Positions 14,353-24,150 of a stretch of 32,821 bases of DNA are shown here, piece after piece. Position 1 is the stretch's first letter. Each line of letters starts with the position of its first letter. Source of the DNA: Salaquimonas sp. (GTDB lineage Bacteria > Pseudomonadota > Alphaproteobacteria > Rhizobiales > Rhizobiaceae); contig JANQQM010000048.1 of NCBI GenBank assembly GCA_028289365.1, positions 1-32,821 on the forward strand. The letters are read 5' to 3'. The notes under the pieces were generated by a model. That model was given only the letters and a program-made list of their open reading frames with translations. It had not been told where the DNA came from and made no database searches. The translations under genes were made by a program, and so were the position numbers.

Positions 14353-17172
14353 TTACCTTTGCGCGGCTTTGGTCGGCGGAGAACGCCAGACATCGGTGTG
14401 CGGCTTGGCTTTCGGGTCAAGCACGCTCATCAATCCGTCAATTATCCGCTGTTGCCGGCCTGGCGCAGTAATTTTTTGCCCAACCAGGTCCACGACATAA
14501 AACGAATCGATAATCTTTTCACCAAAGGTGGCAATATGGGCAGAGCCGATATTCAGGTTGAGATCTGCCAGTGCCCGGGTCAGTTCGGACAATAGACCCG
14601 GGCGGTCAAGCCCCTCGACTTCGACCACACTGAACTTGTCGGACAGGTCGTTCTCTATGCGGACCACCGGTTTGACCCGGAATGCACTCGATACCCTGCG
14701 ATGCCGTGTCTTGTTGGCGATCATTTCTGGCAGAGGTGTCTTGCCCGAAAGGACTTCCTCGATCATCGAACTTACCCGCTGCGCTCTTCGGATTTCGTCA
14801 ATATCATCTGCAAATTCCCGGTTGATGAAGATCGAATCGAGCGCCCTTCCATCCGAGGTTGTGTGGATCTTCGCATCAGCAATATTGGCGCCTGCCGAAG
14901 CGCAGGCACCGGTTATGATCGACAGCAATCTGGGGTGGTCCTGAGCCAATACGGTGATCTCGGTGATTTCCTCGAATTGGCGAGAATGGACAGAAGTCGC
15001 CAGCGATTTATCTGCCGCATCCGTTTCCCGCAGGAAGTTCATGTGCCTGACCTGTGTTTCGAGGTCGGTGGAAAGGAAGTAGGCCGGATAGGGCAGATTA
15101 CCGAATTTTTGTTTGTCCTCTTCGGTCCAGTCCGTCAATGCATCGCCAAGTGCTTCCTTGGCGGCCGCCACCCGCGCATTGCGGTCAATCTGGGAGAACC
15201 CGCCGGTTAGCACCAGTTCGGTCTCATAATAGAGCGTGCGCAATAATTGCCCTTTCCATCCATTCCACACGCCCGGACCCACCGCGCGAATGTCGCAGAC
15301 CGTCAGCACCAGGAGATAACGCATCCGGTCAAGCGTCTGGACGGTTTCGGCAAAATCCGAAATCGTACGACGATCTGACAGGTCACGCGACTGGGCAACC
15401 ATGCTCATGGTCAGATGTTCCTGGATCAGCCAGGCGACCAGCTCAGTCGAAGCTGAATCCATGCCCAGTTTCGGGCAGATACGCCGGGCAATTCTAGCGC
15501 CGGCGATGGAATGGTCTTCCTTTCTACCCTTTGCAATATCATGCAGAAGAAGCGCCACATAAAGAATCTGGCGCTCCTTGATATGCGGCAGGATTTCGCG
15601 TGATAACGGATGATCATCAGCCAGTTCGCCGCTCTCAATGCCATGCAACACACCGACCGACCGGATCAGATGCTCACCCACCGTGTAATGATGATACATG
15701 TTGAACTGCATCATGGTCACAACACGGCCAAATGCCGGGATGAGCTTGCCTAGCAATCCGGTTTCCTTCATCCGCTGCAACAGCGGTTGAGGTCCGTTCC
15801 GGCTGGTCAGGACGTCAAGGAACAAGCGGTTGGCCTCCGCATCCGCACGCAGTTTTCGGTCGACCTGGTTGAGCGACTTTGCCAGCAGGTGAATGGCATC
15901 GGGATGAAAATCCAGATTATTGTCGTCGGCCAGCTTGAACATTCGGATCATGTTGACCGAATCGCGTTTGAATGCGTCGTCGTCGGCGACGTTGATACGG
16001 CCATTATCATTGATGAAATCAAGCGTTCCCGGAATTTTTCGGCGGCGATGCGTGATCGAACGGATAAGCCCGTGAATGCCGCTGACCGATTTGGCGTCTT
16101 CCTCTTCAAGCTGCGCACAGACGATCAGGGTAAGGTCGCCAACTTCCTTTGCCATCAGAAAGTAGTGCTTCATGAAACGTTCGACGTCCAAGAGCCCGCC
16201 ATGGCTCAGGTAATTCAGCTTTTCTGCGAGGTCGCGCTGAATTTCAAACGAAAGCCGTTCCTCTGCCTTTCCGGTAAGAAAATGCATGTGGCAGCGAACG
16301 GTCCACAAGAAGTCCGCCGCTCGCCTGAAGCGGCGAAATTCTGACTGGGTGAACAGGCCTGCACCGACCAATTCCGAAGCTTTCTTGACCCGGTAAAAAT
16401 ATTTCCCGATCCAGTAAAGCGTATGAAGATCACGCAAACCGCCCTTGCCGTCCTTGACGTTTGGTTCAACCAGATAGCGTGAATTTCCCGCCTTTGCGTG
16501 CCTTTGGTCGCGCTCGGCAAGTTTTGCCGCAATGAATTCCGAAGCGGTGCCGGTCACCACTTCCTTGTCGAATTGTTCGACAAGCTTGTCATAGAGGGAC
16601 CTGTCTCCCCAGATGTAGCGGGCTTCAAGGATTGAAGTCCGGATTGTCATGTCGGCCTTTGCCTGGCGGATCGATTCCTCGGTGCTCCGCGTAGCATGGC
16701 CAACCTTGAAGCCCATATCCCAGAGCATGTACAGGACGTACTCCACCACCTGCTCGCACCAGGCTGCCTGCTTGCTGGGTAGTACAAACAGGAGATCGAT
16801 GTCGGAACCCGGCGCCAGTGTACCCCGGCCATAGCCACCGACAGCGACAATGCTGATCCGTTCGGACTTTGAGGGATTGTTAGTCCGGTAAACATGGCTG
16901 ACGCAGAAATCGTGGATGATCGCAATGATCTCATCTTGCAGTGCCGATATACGGGCGGCGCAAAGGGTTCCCTTGCCGTCTGCCTCCAGCATCTCCTGTG
17001 CTTTCTTCCGGCCATTTTCAGAAACCTGCTTGAGGAGCGAAAGGACTTGTGCTCGTACCTTGGGCTGGGAGCCGTCATTATTGTCGCCGGTAAGCGCAGT
17101 TAGTTCTGCCCGCAGTTTATCCGGTTCGATAAGTCCTTTCAGAAGTTCGTTTTCAGCCGGCATGTTGAACAT
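14353..17172 (-). CDS. glnD: PII uridylyltransferase / uridylyl-removing enzyme GlnD
   Basis: GlnD senses glutamine and adds or removes UMP on PII proteins, controlling nitrogen assimilation. The 939-residue protein has the nucleotidyltransferase motif GGYGRG (112-117) with GSDIDLL (122-128). A GlnD-specific helical region follows with [20 protein letters not shown]. The HD domain has [15 protein letters not shown] with His544 and Asp545. Two C-terminal ACT domains begin near 735 ([17 protein letters not shown]) and 845 ([16 protein letters not shown]). All parts are intact. The start is ATG at 17170-17172; a second ATG three codons on is equally possible. Downstream is murJ, as in rhizobia. 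The mutS gene often found upstream of glnD is replaced here by a TRIC gene and grpE. Confidence 0.97.
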   Translation of the reverse strand: MFNMPAENELLKGLIEPDKLRAELTALTGDNNDGSQPKVRAQVLSLLKQVSENGRKKAQEMLEADGKGTLCAARISALQDEIIAIIHDFCVSHVYRTNNPSKSERISIVAVGGYGRGTLAPGSDIDLLFVLPSKQAAWCEQVVEYVLYMLWDMGFKVGHATRSTEESIRQAKADMTIRTSILEARYIWGDRSLYDKLVEQFDKEVVTGTASEFIAAKLAERDQRHAKAGNSRYLVEPNVKDGKGGLRDLHTLYWIGKYFYRVKKASELVGAGLFTQSEFRRFRRAADFLWTVRCHMHFLTGKAEERLSFEIQRDLAEKLNYLSHGGLLDVERFMKHYFLMAKEVGDLTLIVCAQLEEEDAKSVSGIHGLIRSITHRRRKIPGTLDFINDNGRINVADDDAFKRDSVNMIRMFKLADDNNLDFHPDAIHLLAKSLNQVDRKLRADAEANRLFLDVLTSRNGPQPLLQRMKETGLLGKLIPAFGRVVTMMQFNMYHHYTVGEHLIRSVGVLHGIESGELADDHPLSREILPHIKERQILYVALLLHDIAKGRKEDHSIAGARIARRICPKLGMDSASTELVAWLIQEHLTMSMVAQSRDLSDRRTISDFAETVQTLDRMRYLLVLTVCDIRAVGPGVWNGWKGQLLRTLYYETELVLTGGFSQIDRNARVAAAKEALGDALTDWTEEDKQKFGNLPYPAYFLSTDLETQVRHMNFLRETDAADKSLATSVHSRQFEEITEITVLAQDHPRLLSIITGACASAGANIADAKIHTTSDGRALDSIFINREFADDIDEIRRAQRVSSMIEEVLSGKTPLPEMIANKTRHRRVSSAFRVKPVVRIENDLSDKFSVVEVEGLDRPGLLSELTRALADLNLNIGSAHIATFGEKIIDSFYVVDLVGQKITAPGRQQRIIDGLMSVLDPKAKPHTDVWRSPPTKAAQR

Positions 17173-17223
17173 CCGCTGTGGAACAAAAATCTTGGTCGGC
17201 TTTCATGCAAAACAATACCATGA

Positions 17224-17889
17224 TCAAACCCTGTTATCCGGGCTGTCACCGTCTTGTGGCGCCTGTTTCACGACGCGACCAAGCCGGTGTCTGTATCCTG
17301 GCAACGTCCAGTTGAACTGGATCGCACAGCCTCGGATGACAAATGCGATGACAACCGCCAGACAGGCCGACAGGGCCTCGTCGACACCAGCCGACACCAT
17401 CAAAACGTAGTGCGCAGCGCCCGCCAATGCTGCTGTAACGTATAGTTCTTTCCTTAGAATTACCGAAGGCTCGCCGCTCATGACATCGCGCATGATGCCG
17501 CCAAAAGTGGCCGTCAGCATGCCCATGCCGATTGCCACCGGTGCCGATCCGCTGACTTCAAGGCCAATATGGGCACCCATCACGCTATAGGCCGCGATTC
17601 CGGCAGCATCCAGCCAGAGCAGAAGCCGATAGCGCTGATCCACCATGGGTGCAAACCAATAGAGAAGAATTGCCATTGCGACACAGACGGCGAGATAATT
17701 TGCATTGGCAATCCAGAACACCGGATTTCGGTCAAGCAGGACATCACGCACGGTACCCCCGCCAACACCGGTAAAGCAGGCAAAGAAAAGGAAACCGATG
17801 ATATCAAGCTGCTTGCGTGAAGCCGCCAGAGCCCCGGTCGCGGCAAAGACCGCAACGCCCGCATAATCCAGAAACTGAAATATTGTCAT
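17224..17889 (-). CDS. TRIC / UPF0126 family membrane protein
   Basis: A 221-residue inner-membrane protein with two repeats of a three-helix UPF0126 unit plus an extra helix. The glycine signatures are CFTGVGGGTVRDVLL (about 38-52) and TATFGGIMRDVMSGE (about 126-140). Members are prokaryotic relatives of trimeric intracellular cation channels; some have been tied to amino acid or cation movement. The substrate cannot be told from sequence. It lies between grpE (92-base gap) and glnD (51-base gap). I see no distinctive terminator or promoter on either side. Confidence 0.85.
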   Translation of the reverse strand: MTIFQFLDYAGVAVFAATGALAASRKQLDIIGFLFFACFTGVGGGTVRDVLLDRNPVFWIANANYLAVCVAMAILLYWFAPMVDQRYRLLLWLDAAGIAAYSVMGAHIGLEVSGSAPVAIGMGMLTATFGGIMRDVMSGEPSVILRKELYVTAALAGAAHYVLMVSAGVDEALSACLAVVIAFVIRGCAIQFNWTLPGYRHRLGRVVKQAPQDGDSPDNRV

Positions 17890-17981
17890 CCCGACCCTTT
17901 CGACGCCGCTGCGCCGAAAATGGGATTAGCATTTCAATTAAGGCAAGTCAGTAGCTGTGCTGAATCATTCACAGACGCGGA

Positions 17982-18701
17982 TCAACCATCCTCATTCGCG
18001 GTCTCGTCGGCTCCATCGCTGTCTTTCGCGTCAGGAGTATTTGCCGGTTGCTTGGGCCCGCCCTTGGAAACACCGACCATCGCCGGGCGAAGGCAGCGCT
18101 CGCCTATGACAAATCCGTCCTGAACCACTTGCAGGACCGTATTGTTCGGAACCTTGTCATTGGGAATTTCGAACATGGCCTGATGGAAGTTGGGATCGAA
18201 CCGTTCATTTAGCGGCGAAATCCGCTTCACGCCGTTTTTCTCCAGAGCCTGCATCATCGAACGTTCGGTAAGTTCCACGCCCTCAATCAGCGCCTTGAAG
18301 CCTTCATCGCCGCCATCGCGCGCTTCTTGCGGTATTGCCTGCAGGGCGCGCTGTAGATTGTCCGATACAGCCAGCATTTCGCGAGCAAAGGACGAAATCG
18401 AAAACGTCCTGGCATCGGCAACATCTTTTTGCGTGCGCCGGCGCAGATTTTCCATATCCGCAGCTATTCTGAGCGTTTTTTCCTGCAATTCGGCCTTTTC
18501 GGCTTCGACGCGGTCAAGCTCGGCGCTCAGAAATTCCAGCGGATCAGAAAATCCTTCGCGCTCCTCACTCAGAATATCTGCGTCATCCTTCGCGGACTGA
18601 TCAGGCTTTTCAACCTTGATCTTCTTCTTCACAGCTTCTTCTTCGGGCGCGGCATTTTCGTTTGCTGCATCATCGTTATGATGTTCGGCATTTTCCGGCA
18701 T
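17982..18701 (-). CDS. grpE: Nucleotide exchange factor GrpE
   Basis: GrpE releases ADP from DnaK in the heat-shock chaperone cycle. The 239-residue protein has an N-terminal acidic and lysine-rich tail (1-65), a long coiled coil (about 66-125) and a C-terminal beta domain. Family marks are [25 protein letters not shown] and the final [27 protein letters not shown] chose the ATG at 18699-18701 (MPENAEHH), with AGGGAA upstream; a TTG at 18758 would add 19 atypical residues. It follows hrcA in the same direction after 155 bases. The dnaKJ genes are not in the window. A possible sigma32 promoter lies upstream. Confidence 0.95.
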   Translation of the reverse strand: MPENAEHHNDDAANENAAPEEEAVKKKIKVEKPDQSAKDDADILSEEREGFSDPLEFLSAELDRVEAEKAELQEKTLRIAADMENLRRRTQKDVADARTFSISSFAREMLAVSDNLQRALQAIPQEARDGGDEGFKALIEGVELTERSMMQALEKNGVKRISPLNERFDPNFHQAMFEIPNDKVPNNTVLQVVQDGFVIGERCLRPAMVGVSKGGPKQPANTPDAKDSDGADETANEDG

Positions 18702-18734
18702 CACATTCCCTGTTGGTTGTAATGGAAAGTTGTG

Positions 18735-18767
18735 CCCGATATCAGGCCTTCGAGCCAAAAAATCAAG
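18735..18767 (-). promoter_or_regulatory. Possible heat-shock (sigma32) promoter of grpE
   Basis: On the minus strand CTTG (18764-18767) is followed after 17 bases by CCTGATATCGGG (18735-18746). This resembles the alphaproteobacterial RpoH pattern of CTTG, a 17-base spacer and CYTATNT, though the -10 part matches only in part. No CIRCE element is present nearby. Confidence 0.3.
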
Positions 18768-18802
18768 GCCCGATGCTGCAACTCATTCTGGTAATTCGCC
18801 CC

Positions 18803-18824
18803 AATTGCAGGCTTGCGTGCAATT
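18803..18824. repeat. Perfect 7-bp inverted repeat between hrcA and grpE
   Basis: AATTGCA (18803-18809) and TGCAATT (18818-18824) flank an 8-base loop, about 33 bases after the hrcA stop. No T run follows on the minus strand. It might be a weak terminator, a processing site or an operator. Confidence 0.35.
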
Positions 18825-18856
18825 ATCGGCTGTAAATCCGGAATTCTTCGCCGGTT

Positions 18857-19942
18857 TCAGCTTAACAGTCGTGTCACGACCTTGGCGGTGAAGTCCACCA
18901 TGGGCACGATCTGCGCATAATTCATTCTGGTAGGTCCGATAATACCCAATGCACCGATGACGCGCTGTTCATTGTCGCGGTACGGGGCAACCACGACCGA
19001 GGAACCTGACATCGAGAACAATTTGTTCTCCGAGCCGATAAACAGCCGCACCCCTTCGCCATCTTCGGTCAATTCTAGCAGCCGCATAAAGTTTTCCTTG
19101 GCTTCCAGCTGATCGAAGAGATGTCTGATGCGGTCAAGATTCTCCGCTGCCATCCTGTCGCCCAGCAGATTGGCATGACCGGACACGATCAATCGCCCCG
19201 GATCGGACTCCGTACTTCCCGCCCAGACCGCAATACCGGCATCAACCATTTCCTGTGCAAGACTGTCGAGTTCGTTTCGGGTCGCTGTGTGTAACCGCTT
19301 CAGTTCCTGCTTGGCCTGTGCGATGGTGTTTCCGGCGATATTTGCGTTGATGTAGTTCGACGCCTCGACAAGCGATCCCGCCGTCACGCCGGGCGGTAGA
19401 TCGATGACCCGGTTTTCCACCATCCCGTTTTCGCCGACAATAACCGTCAGCGCCTTGCCTGGCTCAAGCCTCACAAATTCGATATGGCGCAATCGCAGAT
19501 CGTTTTTGGAGGTGACGACCAGCCCGGCACTGCGTGACAGGCCGGACAGCAACTGGCTTGCTTCGGTCAGAATATTTTCAAGCGTGCGGCCTTCATACGC
19601 AGCATTGACCTTGGTCTCGATTGATCTGCGCTCTTCCGAGCCCAGATCCCCGATCTCCAGGAAACTGTCGACGAAGAACCGCAGGCCGATATCCGTTGGC
19701 ATCCGCCCCGCACTGGTATGCGGCGCATAGATCAGCCCGAGCATTTCGAGATCCTGCATCACATTGCGAATGGTTGCAGGCGAAAGATTGACCGAAAGCT
19801 TTCGCGACAGGGTGCGCGAACCTAGCGGATCACCGGTTTCCAGATAGCTTTCGACAATCTGCCGAAAAATCTCTCGCGAACGTTGATCCAGCGCTTCGAG
19901 CGCCGTTTGGCTGATGGTAGGATTTGAGATGATTGCGCTCAT
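18857..19942 (-). CDS. hrcA: Heat-inducible transcription repressor HrcA
   Basis: HrcA represses chaperone operons, usually groESL, by binding CIRCE elements, and depends on GroEL for folding. The 361-residue protein has the N-terminal winged helix: LDQRSREIFRQIVESYLETGDPLGSRTLSRKL, then LSPATIRNVMQDLEMLGLI. HTSAGRMPTDIGLRFFVD follows. The C-terminal domain contains VIGALGIIGPTRMNYAQIVPMVDF near the end. The start is ATG at 19940-19942 with AAGGAG well placed. It is divergent from rph. No CIRCE copy is visible at hrcA or grpE, so control of these two genes probably differs from groESL. Confidence 0.96.
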   Translation of the reverse strand: MSAIISNPTISQTALEALDQRSREIFRQIVESYLETGDPLGSRTLSRKLSVNLSPATIRNVMQDLEMLGLIYAPHTSAGRMPTDIGLRFFVDSFLEIGDLGSEERRSIETKVNAAYEGRTLENILTEASQLLSGLSRSAGLVVTSKNDLRLRHIEFVRLEPGKALTVIVGENGMVENRVIDLPPGVTAGSLVEASNYINANIAGNTIAQAKQELKRLHTATRNELDSLAQEMVDAGIAVWAGSTESDPGRLIVSGHANLLGDRMAAENLDRIRHLFDQLEAKENFMRLLELTEDGEGVRLFIGSENKLFSMSGSSVVVAPYRDNEQRVIGALGIIGPTRMNYAQIVPMVDFTAKVVTRLLS

Positions 19943-20114
19943 CTAAGCTCCTTGTTTTCGGCCGCCCTGGTCCGTTAATTCGTCAATATCCTATCTTAAA
20001 TTCAAGTTGCGCTGCAATGGTGTTTGCATTGGACGGCCATTGCGCTACAAGCGCCACAAATTTGGTGTAGCTGCGACGAATTGCGCACCAATAACCACTT
20101 ATTTGGAGACTGAA
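19943..20114. promoter_or_regulatory. Divergent hrcA / rph intergenic region
   Basis: These 172 bases must hold start signals for both directions. For rph, TTGCAT (20024-20029) and TACAAG (20046-20051), 16 bases apart, are a weak candidate. On the minus strand a CTTGAA string near 20001-20006, resembling a sigma32 -35 box, has no matching -10. No CIRCE dyad is present. I would not assign either promoter firmly. Confidence 0.3.
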
Positions 20115-20825
20115 ATGCGACCTTCCAAGAGGGCACCGGATGAAATGCGTGCTGTTGTGATCGAGCGCGGATTTGCAAAACATGCCGAAGGTTCCTGCCT
20201 GATCCGGTTTGGGGATACCCATGTCCTGTGTACTGCCTCGCTTGAAGAAAGGGTGCCGCCCTGGCTTCGCGGCGGCGGCAAAGGCTGGGTAACGGCCGAA
20301 TATGGTATGCTGCCCCGATCAACCGGAGAGCGGATGCGCCGCGAATCAAGTACCGGCAAACAATCCGGTCGTACACTGGAAATTCAGCGATTGATCGGCC
20401 GGTCTTTGCGCGCAGTTGTTGATTTGACAGCATTGGGCGAACGCCAGATCACGGTTGATTGTGATGTCATCCAGGCAGATGGCGGTACCCGGACGGCCTC
20501 AATCACCGGCGGCTGGATCGCGCTCAAGGATTGCATTGACTGGATGACAGCACGTTCAATGGTCTCTGACGCTGTCCTCAAGGATCAGGTCGCTGCAATT
20601 TCCTGCGGGATTTATGAAGGCAACGCCGTTCTTGATCTGGATTACGCCGAGGATTCAGAAGCCGAGACCGATGCCAACTTTGTCATGACCGGCAAGGGCG
20701 GAATTGTGGAGATCCAGGGAACCGCGGAGGGCGAACCATTCACCGAGGACCAATTCGGTGAGTTGATGACCCTTGCCAACAAGGGCATTCGCCAATTGGT
20801 GGACATGCAGAAACTGTCGGGTTGA
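20115..20825 (+). CDS. rph: Ribonuclease PH
   Basis: A phosphorolytic 3'-5' exoribonuclease that trims tRNA 3' ends and acts as a hexamer. The 236-residue protein starts [20 protein letters not shown] and has [46 protein letters not shown] and [16 protein letters not shown] are further family blocks, and [18 protein letters not shown] is the phosphate-binding signature. The ATG at 20115 has GGAG upstream. The rdgB ATG follows its stop by three bases, and hemW overlaps rdgB, so the three form one operon. Confidence 0.97.
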   Translation: MRPSKRAPDEMRAVVIERGFAKHAEGSCLIRFGDTHVLCTASLEERVPPWLRGGGKGWVTAEYGMLPRSTGERMRRESSTGKQSGRTLEIQRLIGRSLRAVVDLTALGERQITVDCDVIQADGGTRTASITGGWIALKDCIDWMTARSMVSDAVLKDQVAAISCGIYEGNAVLDLDYAEDSEAETDANFVMTGKGGIVEIQGTAEGEPFTEDQFGELMTLANKGIRQLVDMQKLSG

Positions 20826-20828
20826 TTG

Positions 20829-21482
20829 ATGCGCGCACTAAACGGTTCCCAGCTGGTGGTGGCAACGCATAATGCGGGTAAACTCGCAGAGATCCGCGAT
20901 CTGGTGGAACCGTTTGGGTTGAGCGTGAAATCCGCCAGTGAGCTTGGTCTGGCAGAGCCGGCCGAAAATGGCGCCACCTTCGAGGAAAATGCCTATACCA
21001 AAGCGTTTGCGGCAGCTTCAGCGGCAAATCTGCCGGCGCTTTCCGATGATTCTGGCCTGTGCGTGGATGCGCTGGACGGCCAGCCCGGTGTCTATACCGC
21101 AGATTGGGCAGAAAAGCCCGACGGCAGCCGGGATTTCATGATGGCGATGGAAAAAGTCGAGCAGGAATTGCAGAAGAAGGGCGCGGTTGACCCCGCCGAT
21201 CGCAACGCCAGGTTCGTCGCCGTTTTGTGCCTTGCCTGGCCGGATGGCCATGCCGAATATTTCCGTGGCGAAGTGGACGGCAAGCTGGTCTGGCCACCGC
21301 GCGGAGACCGCGGTTTTGGCTATGATCCGGTATTCCTGCCCGATGGCTTCTCGCAGACCTTCGGGGAAATGGAAGCAGGCCAGAAACATGGTTGGGAGGC
21401 CGGGCGCGGTGATCTTGGCCTGTCACATCGGGCGCGGGCATTTGCAAAATTTGCGACCGCTTGCCTCAACGCACCCAAATGA
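20829..21482 (+). CDS. rdgB: dITP/XTP pyrophosphatase RdgB (HAM1 family)
   Basis: This enzyme hydrolyses non-canonical purine triphosphates (dITP, XTP) to monophosphates, keeping them out of DNA. The 217-residue protein has the N-terminal [10 protein letters not shown] motif, FEENAYTKA and [12 protein letters not shown] around the metal site. [15 protein letters not shown] and [10 protein letters not shown] are near the C-terminus. The ATG at 20829 is preferred over the TTG immediately before it. It is coupled to rph upstream, and its stop overlaps the hemW ATG as ATGA. Confidence 0.96.
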   Translation: MRALNGSQLVVATHNAGKLAEIRDLVEPFGLSVKSASELGLAEPAENGATFEENAYTKAFAAASAANLPALSDDSGLCVDALDGQPGVYTADWAEKPDGSRDFMMAMEKVEQELQKKGAVDPADRNARFVAVLCLAWPDGHAEYFRGEVDGKLVWPPRGDRGFGYDPVFLPDGFSQTFGEMEAGQKHGWEAGRGDLGLSHRARAFAKFATACLNAPK

Positions 21483-22657
21483 ATTCCCTGAGGATCAGCC
21501 AATCTGGTGATGGCACTGACGCCTTTGGTGTCTATGTCCATTGGCCCTTTTGTGCAGCAAAATGCCCCTATTGCGATTTCAACAGTCACGTACGGCACAA
21601 GCCCGTGGACCAGGAAGTATATGTTGAAGCCTATCAGCGAGAGATCGAACACATGGCTTCTCTGGTGCCGGATCATGTTGTTTCCAGCATCTTTTTTGGC
21701 GGTGGAACACCATCATTGATGGATCCTGCGACGGTTCAGTCGATAATTGATGCAATTGGCGCAAACTGGTCAGTCAATCCCAATGCCGAAGTAACGCTCG
21801 AGGCAAACCCCTCCAGCGTCGAAGCGCAGAAATTTGAAGGATATCGCAAGGCCGGCGTAAACCGGATTTCGCTTGGCGTGCAATCGCTCGATGACCGTCA
21901 GTTGAAATTCCTTGGCCGTCTGCATAGTGCCGATGAGGCGAAAAAGGCCATTGCGCTTGGACGTCAAATCTTCCCCAGAATTTCTTTCGACATGATCTAT
22001 TCCAGGCCTGGACAGACCGTTCGGGAATGGAAAGACGAACTCACCGCTGCGCTGGAACTTGGTGCCGATCATCTGTCGCTCTACCAGCTCACCATCGAAA
22101 ATGGCACGCCATTTTTTGACCTGCAGGCGCGGGGCAAGTTGACCATTCCCGAAAATGATCTGGCTGCAGAACTCTATGAATTGACCTTGTCGCTGACCAG
22201 CGAAGCCGGATTGCCGGCCTATGAAATTTCAAACCATGCTGTGCCGGGTGCTGAGTGCCTGCACAATCTCGTCTACTGGCGCTATCGTGATTATGCCGGA
22301 ATAGGGCCGGGCGCGCACGGCAGATTGACACTGGACGGATATAAATGGGCGACCTCGACCCACAAGAATCCAGAAAAATGGTGGCAGTCAGTGATGGTTG
22401 ATGGCCATGGAATGGATGAATTCCTGCAACTTCAAACCGAAGAAACCGCTGACGAATACCTGCTGATGGGTCTTCGCCTGGCCGAGGGGATTGATCTGGA
22501 GCCTTACGAGATTGCCACAGGACATCCGATTGCAGCCCACAGACTGGACTTTCTGGAGGATAAAGGCTTTATCGCGCGTCTCGAAAACGGCCGCATTCGC
22601 GCCACGCCAAGCGGGTTTCTGGTGCTAGATGCAATTGTCGCCGATCTGGCGGCCTGA
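21479..22657 (+). CDS. hemW: Heme chaperone HemW (radical-SAM, HemN-like)
   Basis: HemW binds heme and an Fe-S cluster and delivers heme to membrane enzymes; it is often misannotated as coproporphyrinogen dehydrogenase. The 392-residue protein has the radical-SAM motif CAAKCPYC with Cys25, Cys29 and Cys32, preceded by YVHWPF. Further family text is [28 protein letters not shown] and the HemW mark [20 protein letters not shown]. It lacks the extra N-terminal part of true HemN. The ATG at 21479 overlaps the rdgB stop; no strong ribosome binding site is seen, in line with coupling. It converges with the LpoA-like gene, nine bases apart. Confidence 0.93.
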   Translation: MNSLRISQSGDGTDAFGVYVHWPFCAAKCPYCDFNSHVRHKPVDQEVYVEAYQREIEHMASLVPDHVVSSIFFGGGTPSLMDPATVQSIIDAIGANWSVNPNAEVTLEANPSSVEAQKFEGYRKAGVNRISLGVQSLDDRQLKFLGRLHSADEAKKAIALGRQIFPRISFDMIYSRPGQTVREWKDELTAALELGADHLSLYQLTIENGTPFFDLQARGKLTIPENDLAAELYELTLSLTSEAGLPAYEISNHAVPGAECLHNLVYWRYRDYAGIGPGAHGRLTLDGYKWATSTHKNPEKWWQSVMVDGHGMDEFLQLQTEETADEYLLMGLRLAEGIDLEPYEIATGHPIAAHRLDFLEDKGFIARLENGRIRATPSGFLVLDAIVADLAA

Positions 22658-22666
22658 ATGCAGAAA

Positions 22667-23908
22667 TCAGGTCCGGTTTGCCGCAAAGCTCACCGGCGCC
22701 GGCACCAGCAACTTTCTTTCACCGCCAACAATGCCGTAAATGGCAAGGCCTCGCTCCGTCGTCCCATCGGAACGTAACCGGAAAATACCATTAATGCCGG
22801 AGAATCCGCGCGGGTTTTCCAACCCTTGCTGGCCAAAGGCCTGATCCGGGCCAAGTCGTTTGACCAGGTCAGTCACGAGCGTAACCGAATCATATCCGAG
22901 TGCTGCCCAGACGGTGGGTCTGCTGCCATTTGCTGTTTCATAACGCGTGGCAAATTCTTCGAAACGGGATACATCCCGGCCCGGATAGATGGCGTTTTCA
23001 AGCTGGGCTTCCTCCAGCTTGATTGTCTCCCAGGCGCCTGAGCCGATAATCTGCTTTTCGACAACATTGATCCCCTGCCGGCGCATGGTCTGCAGGATGA
23101 CATTTGGAATTTGATTGCCTTCAGGAATGTAGATGGAATCATACCCCGCCAGAATGTCCTTGGCGCTGGCAACGGCCTGCTCGATATCGTCGGAAGACCG
23201 GTTATATTTGATAATACGGACATTGACGCCGGCTGCACCGGCTTCCTGCCTCAACACCGCTTCACGAATGGTACCTTCGGCATTTGTCGGCATGAATGCC
23301 AGGATTGAGCGCCGACCCTGCGAAATGGCATAGCGTATAATTCGGCGTGTATCGTCCTGCGGTGTGTAGGACAGCAGGTAGACGCCGCGCTTGGCGACCG
23401 AAGTATCGGTGGAAAACGCGATCATCGTCCGCCGCGTCGGCTGGGTGATGGCGGAAGCAGCGCTCACATTTGCCGCAAAAACCGGGCCAAGAATGACCGC
23501 GGCCCCTTCACGGACGGCTTCCGTCGCTGCGGATTGGGATGAGGCGGCTTGCCCGCTGGAATCCTTGATTACAATCTGAATTGCATCCTGGCCGAAATCC
23601 TGCAGCGCCAACAAGGCACCGTTTCTTACCTCATTGGCAACCGCGGATGCATTTCCCGGAGCCGTGGTAGGCAGCAGCATTGCCACCCTTACAGGTCCCT
23701 GGCCGAACACTTCACCATTTGCATTGGGAGAAGGGGTCGTGGGAGCGTCAGAAAAGTCCGATTGTACACTGCCGGTACCCAAATCGGTGGATTGGCATGC
23801 CGGAAAAACAAGCATGCAGGCCATCAGTAGAAAAATAGCGCCGAACCAGCTAGACCTGATTTCGCCGTGGAAACGCTGAACAGTCCACGTGCCTAAGTAA
23901 TATGTCAA
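22667..23908 (-). CDS. LpoA-like penicillin-binding-protein activator lipoprotein
   Basis: A 413-residue predicted lipoprotein with a type I periplasmic-binding-protein fold (Peripla_BP_6 / LpoA C-terminal-like). The signal peptide runs from about residue 18 to 37 and ends FPAC, making Cys38 the likely lipidated residue; Phe at -3 is not ideal. The mature part begins with a disordered Thr/Ser/Pro/Asn stretch, then VRVAMLLPTT, AVILGPVFAANVSA and VWAALGYDSVTLVTDLVKR. In E. coli LpoA activates PBP1A and its gene neighbours yraL and yraN; the same neighbours, rsmI and yraN, occur here. The N-terminal TPR domain of E. coli LpoA is absent. The start is TTG (23906-23908), seven bases after a GGAG; the next Met would cut the signal peptide. 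Confidence 0.8.
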   Translation of the reverse strand: MTYYLGTWTVQRFHGEIRSSWFGAIFLLMACMLVFPACQSTDLGTGSVQSDFSDAPTTPSPNANGEVFGQGPVRVAMLLPTTAPGNASAVANEVRNGALLALQDFGQDAIQIVIKDSSGQAASSQSAATEAVREGAAVILGPVFAANVSAASAITQPTRRTMIAFSTDTSVAKRGVYLLSYTPQDDTRRIIRYAISQGRRSILAFMPTNAEGTIREAVLRQEAGAAGVNVRIIKYNRSSDDIEQAVASAKDILAGYDSIYIPEGNQIPNVILQTMRRQGINVVEKQIIGSGAWETIKLEEAQLENAIYPGRDVSRFEEFATRYETANGSRPTVWAALGYDSVTLVTDLVKRLGPDQAFGQQGLENPRGFSGINGIFRLRSDGTTERGLAIYGIVGGERKLLVPAPVSFAANRT

Positions 23909-23957
23909 TCAACTACTCCAACCGGGAATCCGGCCATTTTGCCGCCTTGGACGGCTC

Positions 23958-23989
23958 TTCCTGAAATCCATTATGCCATATTTCAGGAA
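23958..23989. repeat. Perfect 10-bp inverted repeat in the lpoA leader
   Basis: TTCCTGAAAT (23958-23967) and ATTTCAGGAA (23980-23989) are exact inverted copies around a 12-base loop. The loop holds CATAAT on the minus strand, a possible -10 box. A third ATTTCAG lies at 24031-24037, within a longer direct repeat. It could be an operator or a leader hairpin. Confidence 0.55.
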
Positions 23990-24046
23990 AAATTAATCAT
24001 CTGTTAGGGTTAGCATATCACTAGCCGGCTATTTCAGAACGGAAAA

Positions 24047-24075
24047 ATTATACGAATCTGTTGAAAAACTGTCGT
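24047..24075 (-). promoter_or_regulatory. Candidate sigma70 promoter of the LpoA-like gene
   Basis: On the minus strand ACGACA (24070-24075), a 17-base spacer and a perfect TATAAT (24047-24052) form a good promoter about 140 bases before the TTG start. The 10-bp dyad would then be in the transcribed leader. A separate promoter for rsmI on the plus strand is not clear. A palindrome TAGCCGGCTA lies at 24022-24031. Confidence 0.5.
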
Positions 24076-24150
24076 AAAACACCGTTTCCAGACCAAGGTC
24101 GCTTCTTTACAGGCGATCAGCCGCAAATTGCAAGAAGGGATTGGGGGTAA

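Noticed and set aside
19943-20114. CIRCE element upstream of hrcA
   Set aside because: No 9-bp inverted repeat of the TTAGCACTC type is present.
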